The notes under the pieces: model-generated | Databases searched by the model: none | The model's input: the letters and a program-made list of their open reading frames with translations, nothing else | Told to the model about the DNA's origin: nothing | Shown here: positions 25,924-34,137 of the stretch, piece after piece | How positions within the stretch are numbered: the first letter of the stretch is position 1 | How the letters are laid out: each line of letters starts with the position of its first letter | NCBI GenBank assembly: GCA_003481005.1 | Contig: QUKC01000022.1 | Span: 1 to 43,211 of the forward strand | Source of the DNA: Firmicutes bacterium TM09-10 | Lineage (GTDB): Bacteria; Bacillota; Clostridia; Lachnospirales; Lachnospiraceae | DNA: 43,211 bases | Reading direction: 5' to 3' | Made by a program: the position numbers and the translations under genes

Positions 25924-25955
25924 GTCCCTGAGGGTTTTCCCCAGGGACTTTTTTT
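25924..25955 (+). terminator. Terminator after rpsU
   Basis: GTCCCTG (25924-25930), one bulged A and GGG pair with CCC and CAGGGAC (25939-25948) around a TTTT loop, followed by seven T residues. It starts 8 bp after the rpsU stop. Confidence 0.9.
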
Positions 25956-25986
25956 CACAATACATTCGTATTGTGAAAAAAAGTCC
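25945..25986. repeat. Perfect 19-bp palindrome built on the rpsU terminator
   Basis: Positions 25945-25963 pair without a mismatch with 25968-25986 around a 4-nt ATTC loop. The left arm starts with the last four bases of the terminator stem and includes its whole T-run, so the two hairpins cannot form together. On the other strand it also gives a stem flanked by a T-run. See the matching designs at 1516-1586 and 43176-43211. Confidence 0.85.
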
Positions 25987-26002
25987 ATCGGATGGGATCA
26001 CA

Positions 26003-26045
26003 CTGCGGCGGAATGGAAAGATGCCGCGGATGCGACCCGCCGCAG
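26003..26045. repeat. GC-rich hairpin between rpsU and the lysozyme gene
   Basis: CTGCGGCGG at 26003-26011 pairs perfectly with 26037-26045. The loop contains a small CCGCGG palindrome. No T-run follows. The role is unknown; it may lie in the leader of the lysozyme transcript. Confidence 0.6.
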
Positions 26046-26049
26046 GTGA

Positions 26050-26072
26050 GGAATCCTGCAAGGCAGGATTCC
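26050..26072. repeat. Perfect 10-bp hairpin upstream of the lysozyme gene
   Basis: GGAATCCTGC (26050-26059) and its complement (26063-26072) enclose an AAG loop. It lies 34 bp upstream of the GH25 start, five bases after the previous hairpin. Too few T residues follow for a terminator. Confidence 0.6.
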
Positions 26073-26106
26073 GTTTCGCAAATTTTCACAGTACATAGGA
26101 GGACAA

Positions 26107-27531
26107 ATGAAATTCGGATTCGGAAAGAGAATTGCCGGTTTTGTGCTGGCGGCTGCGGTAGCGGCAGGAACGTTTCTTTCAACACCGGTGACTGCCAAGG
26201 CGGCACCGCTGGCAAAGGGAATTGATGTATCCAAATATCAGGGCGCGGTAAACTGGTCCGCAGTCAAAAATGCAGGCTACAGCTTTGCGTTCATCAAGGC
26301 GGGAAGCGCAAAGAGCGGTTTAGACCCGTATTATGCAGTAAATATGGCGGGAGCGACTGCAGCTGGCATGAAGGTCGGCGTCTACGTTTATTCGTATGCC
26401 ACAACCGTAGAAGGTGCGATGACAGAGGCTCAGTTTGCCATTGCGGCGATGGAGCCTTATTCGGTCAGCTATCCGGTCGTATATGACCTGGAGGATTCCA
26501 TCCATAAAAATATGTCCCCCGATCAACTGGCAGCACTAACGGTGGCATTTTGCAGCACCGTACAGCAGGCAGGCTATTATCCGATGGTTTATTCCAGCAA
26601 AAACTGGATGGTCGGCAAGATCGCGGCAACCCCTTATGACAAATGGATTGCACAGTACAACACGGTATGCGAATATCCCAATCCGGCGTTCTGGCAGTAT
26701 TCCAGCAGCGGTGTCGTTGCGGGCATAAACGGCAGTGTGGATGTAAACTATCAGTTCAAGGATTACTCCAACCTGATCGTTGCAAACGGCTTCGTAGACC
26801 GTGCGGGCGGCAGATATTATTATAAGAACTACAGAATGCAGTACGGCTTCATAGAGGATGGAGGTAAGCGCTACTTCATGAATGCGGACGGTACACTGTA
26901 CAAAAAGGGGTGGCTTGGTGACAGCCTTAACATGATGTACATGGATACCAAGGACGGCCATATGCTGACTGATCTAGTGGAAATCGGCGGAAAGAAATAT
27001 TATTTTGCTTCCAATGGCCTGATGCAGAGAGGCATGATCCCGTTAAATGGCAAGATTTATCTGTTCGGAGCAGATGGTGCAATGCAGTACGGCTTTTACA
27101 GCGACCAGACCGCAGGAACCAGATACTTTAAGACGGATGGTTCTATGGCAGCCAACGAACTTCTGACAGTCGGCACAAACAAATATTATTTCAATACAAA
27201 TGGCGTGATGGCGACCGGGCTGACCAATATCGGCGGCGTGACTTATCTGTTCGGAGCAGACGGCGCAATGCAGTACGGCTGGTATACGGATGCTTCCGGC
27301 ATGCGTTACTTCCAGACAAACGGCGCGATGGCAGTCAATACGACACTGGCAGTAGGCGGCGTGACCTATGTGTTTGATGCAAACGGTCTGGCAACTGCAG
27401 TGCCGGTGATCAATCCTGCAACATGGGTAACGGATCCTGCGACAGGTGTGACGATTGATACAGCTACCGGAGCAGTCGTTCCGGCAGAGACCGTTGCAGC
27501 GGCAGCTGCAGCAGCGATTGCGCAGAAATAA
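26107..27531 (+). CDS. Secreted GH25 lysozyme with cell-wall-binding repeats
   Basis: A 474-residue exported muramidase. A signal peptide (Ala-rich, cleavage near residue 32) leads to a GH25 barrel (about 36-225): Asp40 in GIDVSKYQG and Asp127/Glu129 in VVYDLED are the expected catalytic residues, and DVNYQF closes the domain. Residues about 230-430 are aromatic, glycine-rich choline-binding-type repeats (such as GGKKYYFASNGLMQ) that usually hold enzymes to the wall. The tail is Ala/Val rich. It cleaves the glycan strands of peptidoglycan and is probably the cell's own remodelling enzyme, as no phage genes are near. AGGAGGA precedes the start. Confidence 0.92.
   Translation: MKFGFGKRIAGFVLAAAVAAGTFLSTPVTAKAAPLAKGIDVSKYQGAVNWSAVKNAGYSFAFIKAGSAKSGLDPYYAVNMAGATAAGMKVGVYVYSYATTVEGAMTEAQFAIAAMEPYSVSYPVVYDLEDSIHKNMSPDQLAALTVAFCSTVQQAGYYPMVYSSKNWMVGKIAATPYDKWIAQYNTVCEYPNPAFWQYSSSGVVAGINGSVDVNYQFKDYSNLIVANGFVDRAGGRYYYKNYRMQYGFIEDGGKRYFMNADGTLYKKGWLGDSLNMMYMDTKDGHMLTDLVEIGGKKYYFASNGLMQRGMIPLNGKIYLFGADGAMQYGFYSDQTAGTRYFKTDGSMAANELLTVGTNKYYFNTNGVMATGLTNIGGVTYLFGADGAMQYGWYTDASGMRYFQTNGAMAVNTTLAVGGVTYVFDANGLATAVPVINPATWVTDPATGVTIDTATGAVVPAETVAAAAAAAIAQK
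27058..27279 (+). repeat. Near-identical 36-bp direct repeat inside the lysozyme gene
   Basis: Positions 27058-27093 and 27244-27279 differ at only two bases. Both encode YLFGADGAMQYG in the wall-binding repeats, 186 bp (62 codons) apart. Such close repeats suggest recent duplication of repeat units and could let the repeat number change by recombination. Confidence 0.7.
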
Positions 27532-27600
27532 GCGAAAAAGGAATAATCCGGGAGCAGGGACATAAAAATAGTGGTAAAACGGATGGACGGAGTGTATGAA

Positions 27601-28788
27601 ATGAGACAATCCTTCTGGAAAAAAGTCTTGGCAGCATGGCTGTCATTTCTGCTGATTTTTATGGCATCCCTGGTTCCGGGACTGGATGGAACAGCAGCAG
27701 AGGGGGCGGTAACGGTGTCGGCCCCTTCTGCCATTTTACTGGAAGCGCAGACCGGGACAGTGATCTTTGAAAAGGATGCAGACCGGATCTGCTCGCCTGC
27801 CAGTATTACCAAGATTATGACGCTGCTGCTGATTTTTGAAGCGCTCGGACAGGGACAGATCCATCTGACGGATGAAGTGGTGACGAGTGAACACGCACAG
27901 TCGATGGGCGGTTCGCAGGTGTTTCTGGAAGCAGGAGAAGTGCAGACGGTGGAAACGCTGATCAAATGTATTGCGGTTGCAAGCGGCAATGACGCAGCGG
28001 TTGCGATGGCGGAATACGTCTGCGGAAGCGAAGAAGCCTTTGTTACAAAGATGAATGAAAAGGCACAATCATTGGGTATGACAAATACGCATTTTACGGA
28101 CTGCTGCGGACTGACGGATGACGACAGCCACCATACAACGGCACGGGATGTGGCGATTATGAGCCGCGAGCTGGTACAGAAATATCCAGATATCTATCAG
28201 TATACCGGAATCTGGATGGAGGATATTACCCATACGACGGCGCGGGGCAGCACGCCGTTTACACTTTCGTCCACCAACAAGCTGCTAAAGCAGTACCAGT
28301 GGGCGACGGGGCTGAAAACCGGTTCAACGGCGAAGGCGAAATATTGTCTGTCTGCAACTGCCAGAAAAGATGGGATAGACCTGATTACGGTCGTGATGAC
28401 TGCACCGGATTCCAGGGCACGTTTTTTGGATGCGGCAACGCTGTTTTCTTACGGTTACAGCGTCAGCGCCCTGTACCGGGACGATAATAAAGACCAGCTT
28501 CTTCCAGTTCCCGTAAAAGGCGGACAGGAAGAAACGGTTCCGGTCGTCTATGCGTCGGAGTTTGTCTGGCTGGATACCGATGGCAACGATATTTCTATGG
28601 TTCAGAAAAGGATTTCTGTCCCAAAAGAGGCAGAGGCACCGGTCGTTGCGGGCACAAAGGCAGGCGAAGCGATTTATCGCCTGAACGGAGAGCAGATCGG
28701 TACGGTTCCCATTTTGTATGCAAGCAACGTGGAAAAAGCGTTTTACAGAGATTATGTGAAAAAAGCGGTGACAGCGTTTTTGCTGTGA
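27601..28788 (+). CDS. D-alanyl-D-alanine carboxypeptidase (DacF-like PBP)
   Basis: A 395-residue exported low-molecular-weight penicillin-binding protein that trims the terminal D-Ala of peptidoglycan stems. After a signal peptide (about 1-33) come the catalytic motifs SITK (Ser68, Lys71), SGN (128-130) and KTG (239-241), the standard serine peptidase S11 set. A beta-rich C-terminal domain and a final amphipathic stretch (KAFYRDYVKKAVTAFLL) fit membrane attachment. Frames open at 27571 (GTG) and 27583, but GGAG lies eight bases before the ATG at 27601, which begins a normal signal peptide. It is paired in this window with a second S11 enzyme at 31187. Confidence 0.92.
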   Translation: MRQSFWKKVLAAWLSFLLIFMASLVPGLDGTAAEGAVTVSAPSAILLEAQTGTVIFEKDADRICSPASITKIMTLLLIFEALGQGQIHLTDEVVTSEHAQSMGGSQVFLEAGEVQTVETLIKCIAVASGNDAAVAMAEYVCGSEEAFVTKMNEKAQSLGMTNTHFTDCCGLTDDDSHHTTARDVAIMSRELVQKYPDIYQYTGIWMEDITHTTARGSTPFTLSSTNKLLKQYQWATGLKTGSTAKAKYCLSATARKDGIDLITVVMTAPDSRARFLDAATLFSYGYSVSALYRDDNKDQLLPVPVKGGQEETVPVVYASEFVWLDTDGNDISMVQKRISVPKEAEAPVVAGTKAGEAIYRLNGEQIGTVPILYASNVEKAFYRDYVKKAVTAFLL

Positions 28789-28881
28789 GTTTTGTGGAAA
28801 GAGGCAGTAAAAGGATGCTGCAGGAGCAGATGCGGATAAAAGCCGGAAATGGCTTTACAGATTCAAAAAGAGAGGATGCCT

Positions 28882-29739
28882 ATGTGGAAGATTCTGGTCA
28901 TTTTGTTATGTCTGACAGCACTTATACTGCTGGTTGTGATGATATGTGACAGCAATCGATTTGTGAAAGTTTCCTATCGAATTTCAGATCGGAGGCTGAA
29001 AAAAAACTGCAGAGTGGTTCTGCTTGCAGATCTGCACAACAAATCCTACGGCAAACACAATGAAAAGCTGCTCGCTGCGATAAAGTCCAGTAATCCGGAT
29101 CTGATTCTGTGCGCAGGAGATCTGATTACCTCCCGGTCAGGGAAGTCAATGGAACATGCAAAGGAGCTTGTCAGGGCGATTTCTGCAGAGTATCCGCTTT
29201 ATTATGCAAACGGCAATCACGAATACCGGATTTATCGGGAACCGCAAACCTATGGGAAAATGGGGGCATCCTATCGTGCGTTTTTAAAAGGAAACCATGT
29301 GCGGATTCTTGAAAACGGCAGCGTTTTGCTGCCGGAGTATGGAATCCGCATTACCGGTCTTGACTTGCCGCGAGAATATTATCAGAAGCTGGATCGCACA
29401 AAACTGGAATCGAAAACAATTTCCCGGATGGTCGGACATGCTGACCGAAATGATTTTCAGGTGTTGCTTGCCCACAATCCGGTTTTTTTTGACGCCTATG
29501 CCGGCTGGGGCGCGGATCTGACGCTTTCCGGACATATTCACGGCGGAATTGTACGGATTCCGGGTATCGGCGGGGTGATTTCCACGTCCTATCGGCTGTT
29601 CCCGAAATATGACGGCGGTTATTATGAACAGAATCAGAAAAAGATGATTGTCAGCAGAGGGCTGGGCAGCCATACAATTCCGGTACGGCTGTTCAATCCG
29701 GCGGAGCTTGTGGTCATTGATCTGGTCACAGAAGAGTAA
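28882..29739 (+). CDS. Membrane-anchored metallophosphoesterase
   Basis: A 285-residue protein with one N-terminal membrane helix (about 2-22) and a calcineurin-type phosphoesterase domain. Metal-binding motifs appear in order: LLADLHN, CAGDLI, NGNHEYR, a mid-domain LLAHNP and LSGHIHGG. This places it in the YkuE/YaeI group; a lipid phosphoester is a common substrate in that group, but none can be assigned here. GAGG sits six bases before the ATG at 28882; the upstream ATG at 28849 has only a weak site. It lies between dacF-like and scpA genes on the same strand. Confidence 0.88.
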   Translation: MWKILVILLCLTALILLVVMICDSNRFVKVSYRISDRRLKKNCRVVLLADLHNKSYGKHNEKLLAAIKSSNPDLILCAGDLITSRSGKSMEHAKELVRAISAEYPLYYANGNHEYRIYREPQTYGKMGASYRAFLKGNHVRILENGSVLLPEYGIRITGLDLPREYYQKLDRTKLESKTISRMVGHADRNDFQVLLAHNPVFFDAYAGWGADLTLSGHIHGGIVRIPGIGGVISTSYRLFPKYDGGYYEQNQKKMIVSRGLGSHTIPVRLFNPAELVVIDLVTEE

Positions 29740-29802
29740 AAAGATTCCGATTGTCTGTCTGTCGGCAGATGGAATTTTTAAAGGCACTTACTGGAGAAAA
29801 AT

Positions 29803-30558
29803 ATGGCGCTTGAGGTCAAACTGGAAGTATTTGAGGGTCCGCTGGATCTGCTTTTACATTTGATTGAAAAAAATAAAGTCGATATTTACGATATTCCGAT
29901 CGTGGAAATCACGGAACAGTATCTGGATTATATCCGTCAGATGCAGACGGAAGACATGAACGTCATGAGCGAATTTTTGCTGATGGCGGCAACACTTCTG
30001 GACATCAAGTGTCGGATGTTGCTTCCCCGTGAGGTCAATGAAGAGGGTGAGGAAGAAGATCCGAGAGCAGAGCTGGTGGAAAAGCTGCTGGAATACAAGA
30101 TGTATAAGTATATGTCCTTCGAGCTGCGGGACATGGAGCTGGATGCGGCGAAGAGCTTTTACAGGGAAAAGGATGTTCCCAAAGAGGTGGAGGCGTATCG
30201 TCCGCCGCTGGATTACAACGAACTGCTCAAAGATATGACGCTGGCGAAGTTACAGGAGATTTTTGAGGGAATCCTGAAACGCCAGGAGGACAAAAAAGAC
30301 CCGGTGCGCAGCAATTTTGGCAGAATCGAAAAGGATGAGGTCAGCGTAGACCAAAAAGCGGTCTATGTGGAAGATTTTATCCGGACACATAAACGGTTTT
30401 CCTTCCGGGCACTTTTGGAAAAACAGCACAGCAAGGTCGAAGTGATCGTGACTTTTCTGGTGGTGCTGGAGCTGATGAAAACCGGAAAAATTACGGTAGA
30501 GCAGGCTTCGATCAATGATGATATGACGGTGATATCGAGGGAGGAACAAATGGCATGA
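29803..30558 (+). CDS. scpA: Segregation and condensation protein A
   Basis: A 251-residue kleisin subunit of the bacterial SMC condensin. The N-terminal LEVFEGPLDLLLHLIEKNKVDIYDIPI is the canonical ScpA start that binds the SMC neck; the acidic middle (EVNEEGEEEDPRAE) and the C-terminal winged-helix that contacts the SMC head follow. It works with ScpB and SMC (smc is not in this window) to compact and separate chromosomes. The stop overlaps the scpB start (ATGA), so translation is coupled. Confidence 0.95.
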   Translation: MALEVKLEVFEGPLDLLLHLIEKNKVDIYDIPIVEITEQYLDYIRQMQTEDMNVMSEFLLMAATLLDIKCRMLLPREVNEEGEEEDPRAELVEKLLEYKMYKYMSFELRDMELDAAKSFYREKDVPKEVEAYRPPLDYNELLKDMTLAKLQEIFEGILKRQEDKKDPVRSNFGRIEKDEVSVDQKAVYVEDFIRTHKRFSFRALLEKQHSKVEVIVTFLVVLELMKTGKITVEQASINDDMTVISREEQMA

Positions 30559-31124
30559 AGCTGACAGAAAAGGAAGCAGCGCTGGAAGCAATTCTCTTTA
30601 CGATGGGGGAAGCAGTGGAAACGAAACGACTGGCAGAAGCAATTGGTGAGACACCCGAAAAAACGCGGGAGCTGTTGGAAAAACTGCGTGCAGGCTGGGA
30701 AAAGGAGCGCCGGGGTGTGAACCTGATTTCGCTCGAAGATTCCTGGCAGATGTGTACCCGGTCGGAATTTTACGATTATTTGATCCGTATCGCCAAAGCT
30801 CCGAAGAAATATACGCTGACCGACACGCTGCTGGAAACCCTTTCGATCATCGCCTACAAGCAGCCGGTGACCCGTCTTGACGTTGAGAAGATCAGAGGTG
30901 TCAATTGCGACCATGCAATCAACCGTCTGGTAGAATACAATCTGGTAGAAGAGCTGGGACGGCTGGATGCGCCAGGACGCCCGCTTTTATTCGGCACGAC
31001 AGAACAGTTTTTGCGGTCGTTTGGCGTAGGCTCTCTGGAAGAGTTGCCGGAGCTGTCTGCCGTACAGGTAGAAGAATTCAAAGAGCAGGCAGAGCAGGAG
31101 GCGGTGCTGCAGCTGCAGACGTGA
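30555..31124 (+). CDS. scpB: Segregation and condensation protein B
   Basis: A 189-residue protein with two winged-helix domains. Family marks are EAALEAILFTMGEAV at the start and the stretch TLLETLSIIAYKQPVTR at about residues 77-92, followed by IRGVNCDHAI and GRPLLFGTT. It dimerises and binds ScpA in the SMC complex. The ATG overlaps the scpA stop and has AGGGAGG upstream. Length is normal. Confidence 0.95.
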   Translation: MKLTEKEAALEAILFTMGEAVETKRLAEAIGETPEKTRELLEKLRAGWEKERRGVNLISLEDSWQMCTRSEFYDYLIRIAKAPKKYTLTDTLLETLSIIAYKQPVTRLDVEKIRGVNCDHAINRLVEYNLVEELGRLDAPGRPLLFGTTEQFLRSFGVGSLEELPELSAVQVEEFKEQAEQEAVLQLQT

Positions 31125-31151
31125 TTCGCATATCACAGCTGTCCTGCGGCA

Positions 31152-31157
31152 TATAAT
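31152..31157 (+). promoter_or_regulatory. Possible -10 element before the second carboxypeptidase
   Basis: A perfect TATAAT lies 30 bp upstream of the ATG at 31187, but no convincing -35 is found at 16-18 bp. This gene may also be read from the scpAB transcript. Confidence 0.25.
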
Positions 31158-31186
31158 AGGAAGAAATCCCGGAAAGGGGAATAAAT

Positions 31187-32536
31187 ATGCCGATCGGGAA
31201 TCGAAACTGGAAATCTGCAGGAGCACTGACAGCGCTCGTGCTGATGTTGTTTACGACTGCAGCTGTACCAGAGATGACTGTGAACGCCGGAAATAGCTAT
31301 GCAGCGTCCACATCTGCCGCAGAAACCGCAGACGAACGAAAAAATGAGACAAGTTTAACCAATGAGCTGTACGCCCGTGCCGCCGTCCTGATGGACGCGG
31401 AGAACGGGCGTATTTTGTTTTCCAAAAACGGGGACGAAGTCCTGCCGATGGCGAGCACGACGAAGATCATGACATGTGTTTTGGCACTGGAAACCGGAAA
31501 TCCGGAGGACGTCCTGCCGGTTTCTTCTTACGCGGCGAGACAACCGAAGGTACATATGGGCGTGCAGAAGGGCGAGCATTACCGGATGGAGGATCTCCTT
31601 TACGGGCTGATGTTGGAATCCTACAACGATGCAGCAGTGGTGATTGCAGAGTATTACGGGAGTAAGGCGGCTGGGCTTTCCATGGACTGCAGCCTGCACA
31701 CAGAGGAAGAAAGCAGGAAGGCAGTGCTTACCTTTGCCCGGGAAATGAATGAAAAAGCAAAGGAAATCGGCTGTGAGAACACGTTTTTTATCACGCCGAA
31801 CGGACTGGACGCAGAGCTTGAAACAGACGGCACACAAAAACATCATTCCTGTACGGCGACAGACCTCGCCGCTATCATGCGCTACTGTGCGTTTATGTCT
31901 CCTCAAAAGGAAACGTTTCTTACAATTACGAGGACGGCTTCCCGGCAGTTTTACAGCCTGAAAAAAGCACAGGATGGAACGTTTGAAACCGGAACCAGGG
32001 CAGTCAGCGCTGCAAACCACAACGCATTTTTACAGATGATGGACGGAATGCTGTCCGGGAAAACCGGATTTACCGGAAAAGCGGGATATTGCTATGTGGG
32101 CGCACTTACAAAAGGGGAAAAAAGCTTTACTATTGCGTTGCTGGCATGCGGCTGGCCAAACAATCGAACATGGAAATGGCACGATGCGAGACTGCTTTTG
32201 GAATATGGATTGGAAGCATTTGACCAAAGAAGCCTGCAGCAGCCTGACCTGCCAAAGACGCTTTTGGTGGAAAACGGACAGCTTGCGGAGGTTTCGTTAA
32301 ATTGCCCCAAAAAGGAAATTCGGATGCTGCTTTCCAGAGGTGATCAGACGGATGTGCGCGTGAGCCTGCCTAGACAGTTGACGGCACCGGTCGAAGCGGG
32401 TGAACAGGTCGGGACGGTGAGCTATCTGGTAAATGGCGCGCTTTATGAGCAATTACCTGTTACAGCGGCATTTGGGGTACCGAAAATCACCTATTGTTAC
32501 TGCTTGAAAAGACTTCTTGCCCTGGTGTTGTTGTAA
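31187..32536 (+). CDS. Second D-alanyl-D-alanine carboxypeptidase (S11 family)
   Basis: A 449-residue exported S11 enzyme. Signal peptide about 1-40; catalytic motifs STTK (Ser90, Lys93), SYN (145-147) and KTG (292-294). It has an insertion near residues 160-190 (two Cys at about 168 and 196) and ends in a hydrophobic KRLLALVLL tail that may attach it to the membrane. AAAGGGG precedes the ATG at 31187. It shares family but not close sequence with the copy at 27601, so the two are probably old paralogues with different roles, for example growth versus sporulation cortex. Which role each has cannot be told here. Confidence 0.9.
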   Translation: MPIGNRNWKSAGALTALVLMLFTTAAVPEMTVNAGNSYAASTSAAETADERKNETSLTNELYARAAVLMDAENGRILFSKNGDEVLPMASTTKIMTCVLALETGNPEDVLPVSSYAARQPKVHMGVQKGEHYRMEDLLYGLMLESYNDAAVVIAEYYGSKAAGLSMDCSLHTEEESRKAVLTFAREMNEKAKEIGCENTFFITPNGLDAELETDGTQKHHSCTATDLAAIMRYCAFMSPQKETFLTITRTASRQFYSLKKAQDGTFETGTRAVSAANHNAFLQMMDGMLSGKTGFTGKAGYCYVGALTKGEKSFTIALLACGWPNNRTWKWHDARLLLEYGLEAFDQRSLQQPDLPKTLLVENGQLAEVSLNCPKKEIRMLLSRGDQTDVRVSLPRQLTAPVEAGEQVGTVSYLVNGALYEQLPVTAAFGVPKITYCYCLKRLLALVLL

Positions 32537-32596
32537 AAACCGCTGTAAAAGAGAAGCAATTTAAAAATAAATAAGTAGAATATTTCTAAAATATAT

Positions 32597-32626
32597 CTGG
32601 CAGACTGCACTTTTTCGTGTTATACT
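32597..32626 (+). promoter_or_regulatory. Promoter of the decarboxylase cluster
   Basis: A CTGGCA -35 candidate (32597-32602) and TATACT (32621-32626) are 18 bp apart, giving a leader of about 55 nt. The 152-bp gap before the first gene holds no clear terminator for the preceding gene. Confidence 0.45.
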
Positions 32627-32653
32627 TCTAAAGTACGGATCTTAACTGGTCTA

Positions 32654-32671
32654 TTATATTACCCAATATAA
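32654..32671. promoter_or_regulatory. AT-rich inverted repeat in the leader of the decarboxylase cluster
   Basis: TTATATT and AATATAA flank an ACCC spacer, between the promoter and the ribosome binding site (GGAGGG). It could be a repressor site just past the transcription start or a weak RNA hairpin. Function inferred from place only. Confidence 0.35.
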
Positions 32672-32688
32672 CATGGAGGGCTGAAAAA

Positions 32689-34119
32689 ATGAGCAATACT
32701 TCACAAGCGAGTCAAAGAATTGCAGCTTTACTCGACGAAAACAGTTTCGTTGAAATCGGCGCGAAGGTAACTGCCAGAGCTACAGATTTCAATCTGAAAC
32801 AGACAAAAACCCCTTCCGACGGTGTGATCACCGGCTACGGGGTGATCGATGGCAACCTTGTGTATGTGTACAGCCAGGATGCTTCTGTTTTGGGGGGAAG
32901 CGTTGGCGAGATGCACGCCAGAAAAATTGCAGGCCTTTATGACCTGGCAAGTAAGACAGGTGCGCCGGTGATCGGACTGATTGATTCCACAGGCTTACGT
33001 TTGCAGGAAGCAACGGATGCGTTAAACGGTTTCGGTGAAATCTACCGCAAACAGGCTCTGGCATCCGGCGTGGTTCCGCAGATCACAGCAGTATTTGGCA
33101 GCTGCGGCGGCGGTCTGGCACTGATTCCGGGACTGACAGACTTTACCTTTATGGAAAGCAAAAAAGCAAAGCTGTTCGTAAATTCCCCGAACGCTATGGA
33201 AGGCAGCTGGACAGAGAAGGACGATACCTCTTCTGCAAAATTCCAGAGCGAGGAAGCCGGACTGGTTGATTTCGTGGGCACAGAGGAGGAAATCCTTTCC
33301 CAGATCCGCGAGCTGGTATGCATGATCCCCGGCAATAACGAAGAAAACGACGCTTACGGCGAATGCGAGGACGATTTAAACCGTGACATCGCAGATGCTG
33401 CAGGCTATAACGGAGATACCACGATTGTCCTGTCCATGCTGGCGGATGATCAGAACTTTGTAGAAGTAAAGAGCGCTTACGGCAAGGATATGGTAACTGG
33501 CTTCCTGCGCTTAAACGGCGAGACAGTCGGTGCAGTTGCAAACCGCAGCCGCATCTATGATGAAGAAGGCAAGGAAACAGCAAACTTCGGTGAAGTCCTT
33601 TCTGCGGCGGGCTGTGAAAAGGCTGCTGATTTCGTAAACTTCTGTGACGCATTCAGCATCCCGGTTCTGTCCCTGACAGATGTTGCAGGCTATGCTGCAA
33701 GCAAATGTGAAGAGAAGAAGATCGCAAAGGCTGCTGCAAAGCTGACCTATGCATTTGCAGGCGCGACCGTTCCGAAAGTAAACGTTGTAATTGGCAAGGC
33801 TTTCGGAAGCGCTTATACCGTTATGAACTCCAAGGCAATCGGCGCAGACATTACATATGCATGGCCGGATGCGAAGATCGGCACAATGGATGCGAAGCTG
33901 GCAGCTAAGATTATCTGTGACGGTCAGGATGCTGCAGCGATCGACGCATGCGCAGCAGAGTATGAAGCACTGCAGACCAGCGCAGAGAGCGCAGCACAGA
34001 GAGGCTATGTAGATCAGATCATCGAAGCAGCAGACACCAGAAAATATGTGATCGGTGCATTCGAGATGCTGTTCACCAAACGGGAGGACGGTCCTGTCAG
34101 AAAGCACGGCACAGTCTAA
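32689..34119 (+). CDS. CoA-ester carboxyltransferase (MmdA/12S-like)
   Basis: A 476-residue member of the acyl-CoA carboxylase beta family (PccB, MmdA, transcarboxylase 12S). It has the start SQRIAALLDENSFVEIG, two crotonase-type halves with oxyanion loops FGSCGGGLALIPG and IGKAFGSAYTVMNSK, and the family's DITYAWPDAKIGTM segment. It is about 30 residues shorter than typical MmdA, mainly at the N-terminus. It would move a carboxyl group between a CoA ester such as methylmalonyl-CoA and biotin. It starts the cluster that includes a biotin carrier and the OadB pump; the exact CoA ester is not determined by sequence. Codon usage is that of a strongly expressed gene. Confidence 0.85.
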   Translation: MSNTSQASQRIAALLDENSFVEIGAKVTARATDFNLKQTKTPSDGVITGYGVIDGNLVYVYSQDASVLGGSVGEMHARKIAGLYDLASKTGAPVIGLIDSTGLRLQEATDALNGFGEIYRKQALASGVVPQITAVFGSCGGGLALIPGLTDFTFMESKKAKLFVNSPNAMEGSWTEKDDTSSAKFQSEEAGLVDFVGTEEEILSQIRELVCMIPGNNEENDAYGECEDDLNRDIADAAGYNGDTTIVLSMLADDQNFVEVKSAYGKDMVTGFLRLNGETVGAVANRSRIYDEEGKETANFGEVLSAAGCEKAADFVNFCDAFSIPVLSLTDVAGYAASKCEEKKIAKAAAKLTYAFAGATVPKVNVVIGKAFGSAYTVMNSKAIGADITYAWPDAKIGTMDAKLAAKIICDGQDAAAIDACAAEYEALQTSAESAAQRGYVDQIIEAADTRKYVIGAFEMLFTKREDGPVRKHGTV

Positions 34120-34137
34120 GAAAGGAAGCTGTTTCAT

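Noticed and set aside
26107..27531. Lysozyme as part of a prophage lysis cassette
   Set aside because: It has a normal signal peptide, no holin or structural phage genes are nearby, and it sits among housekeeping wall genes.
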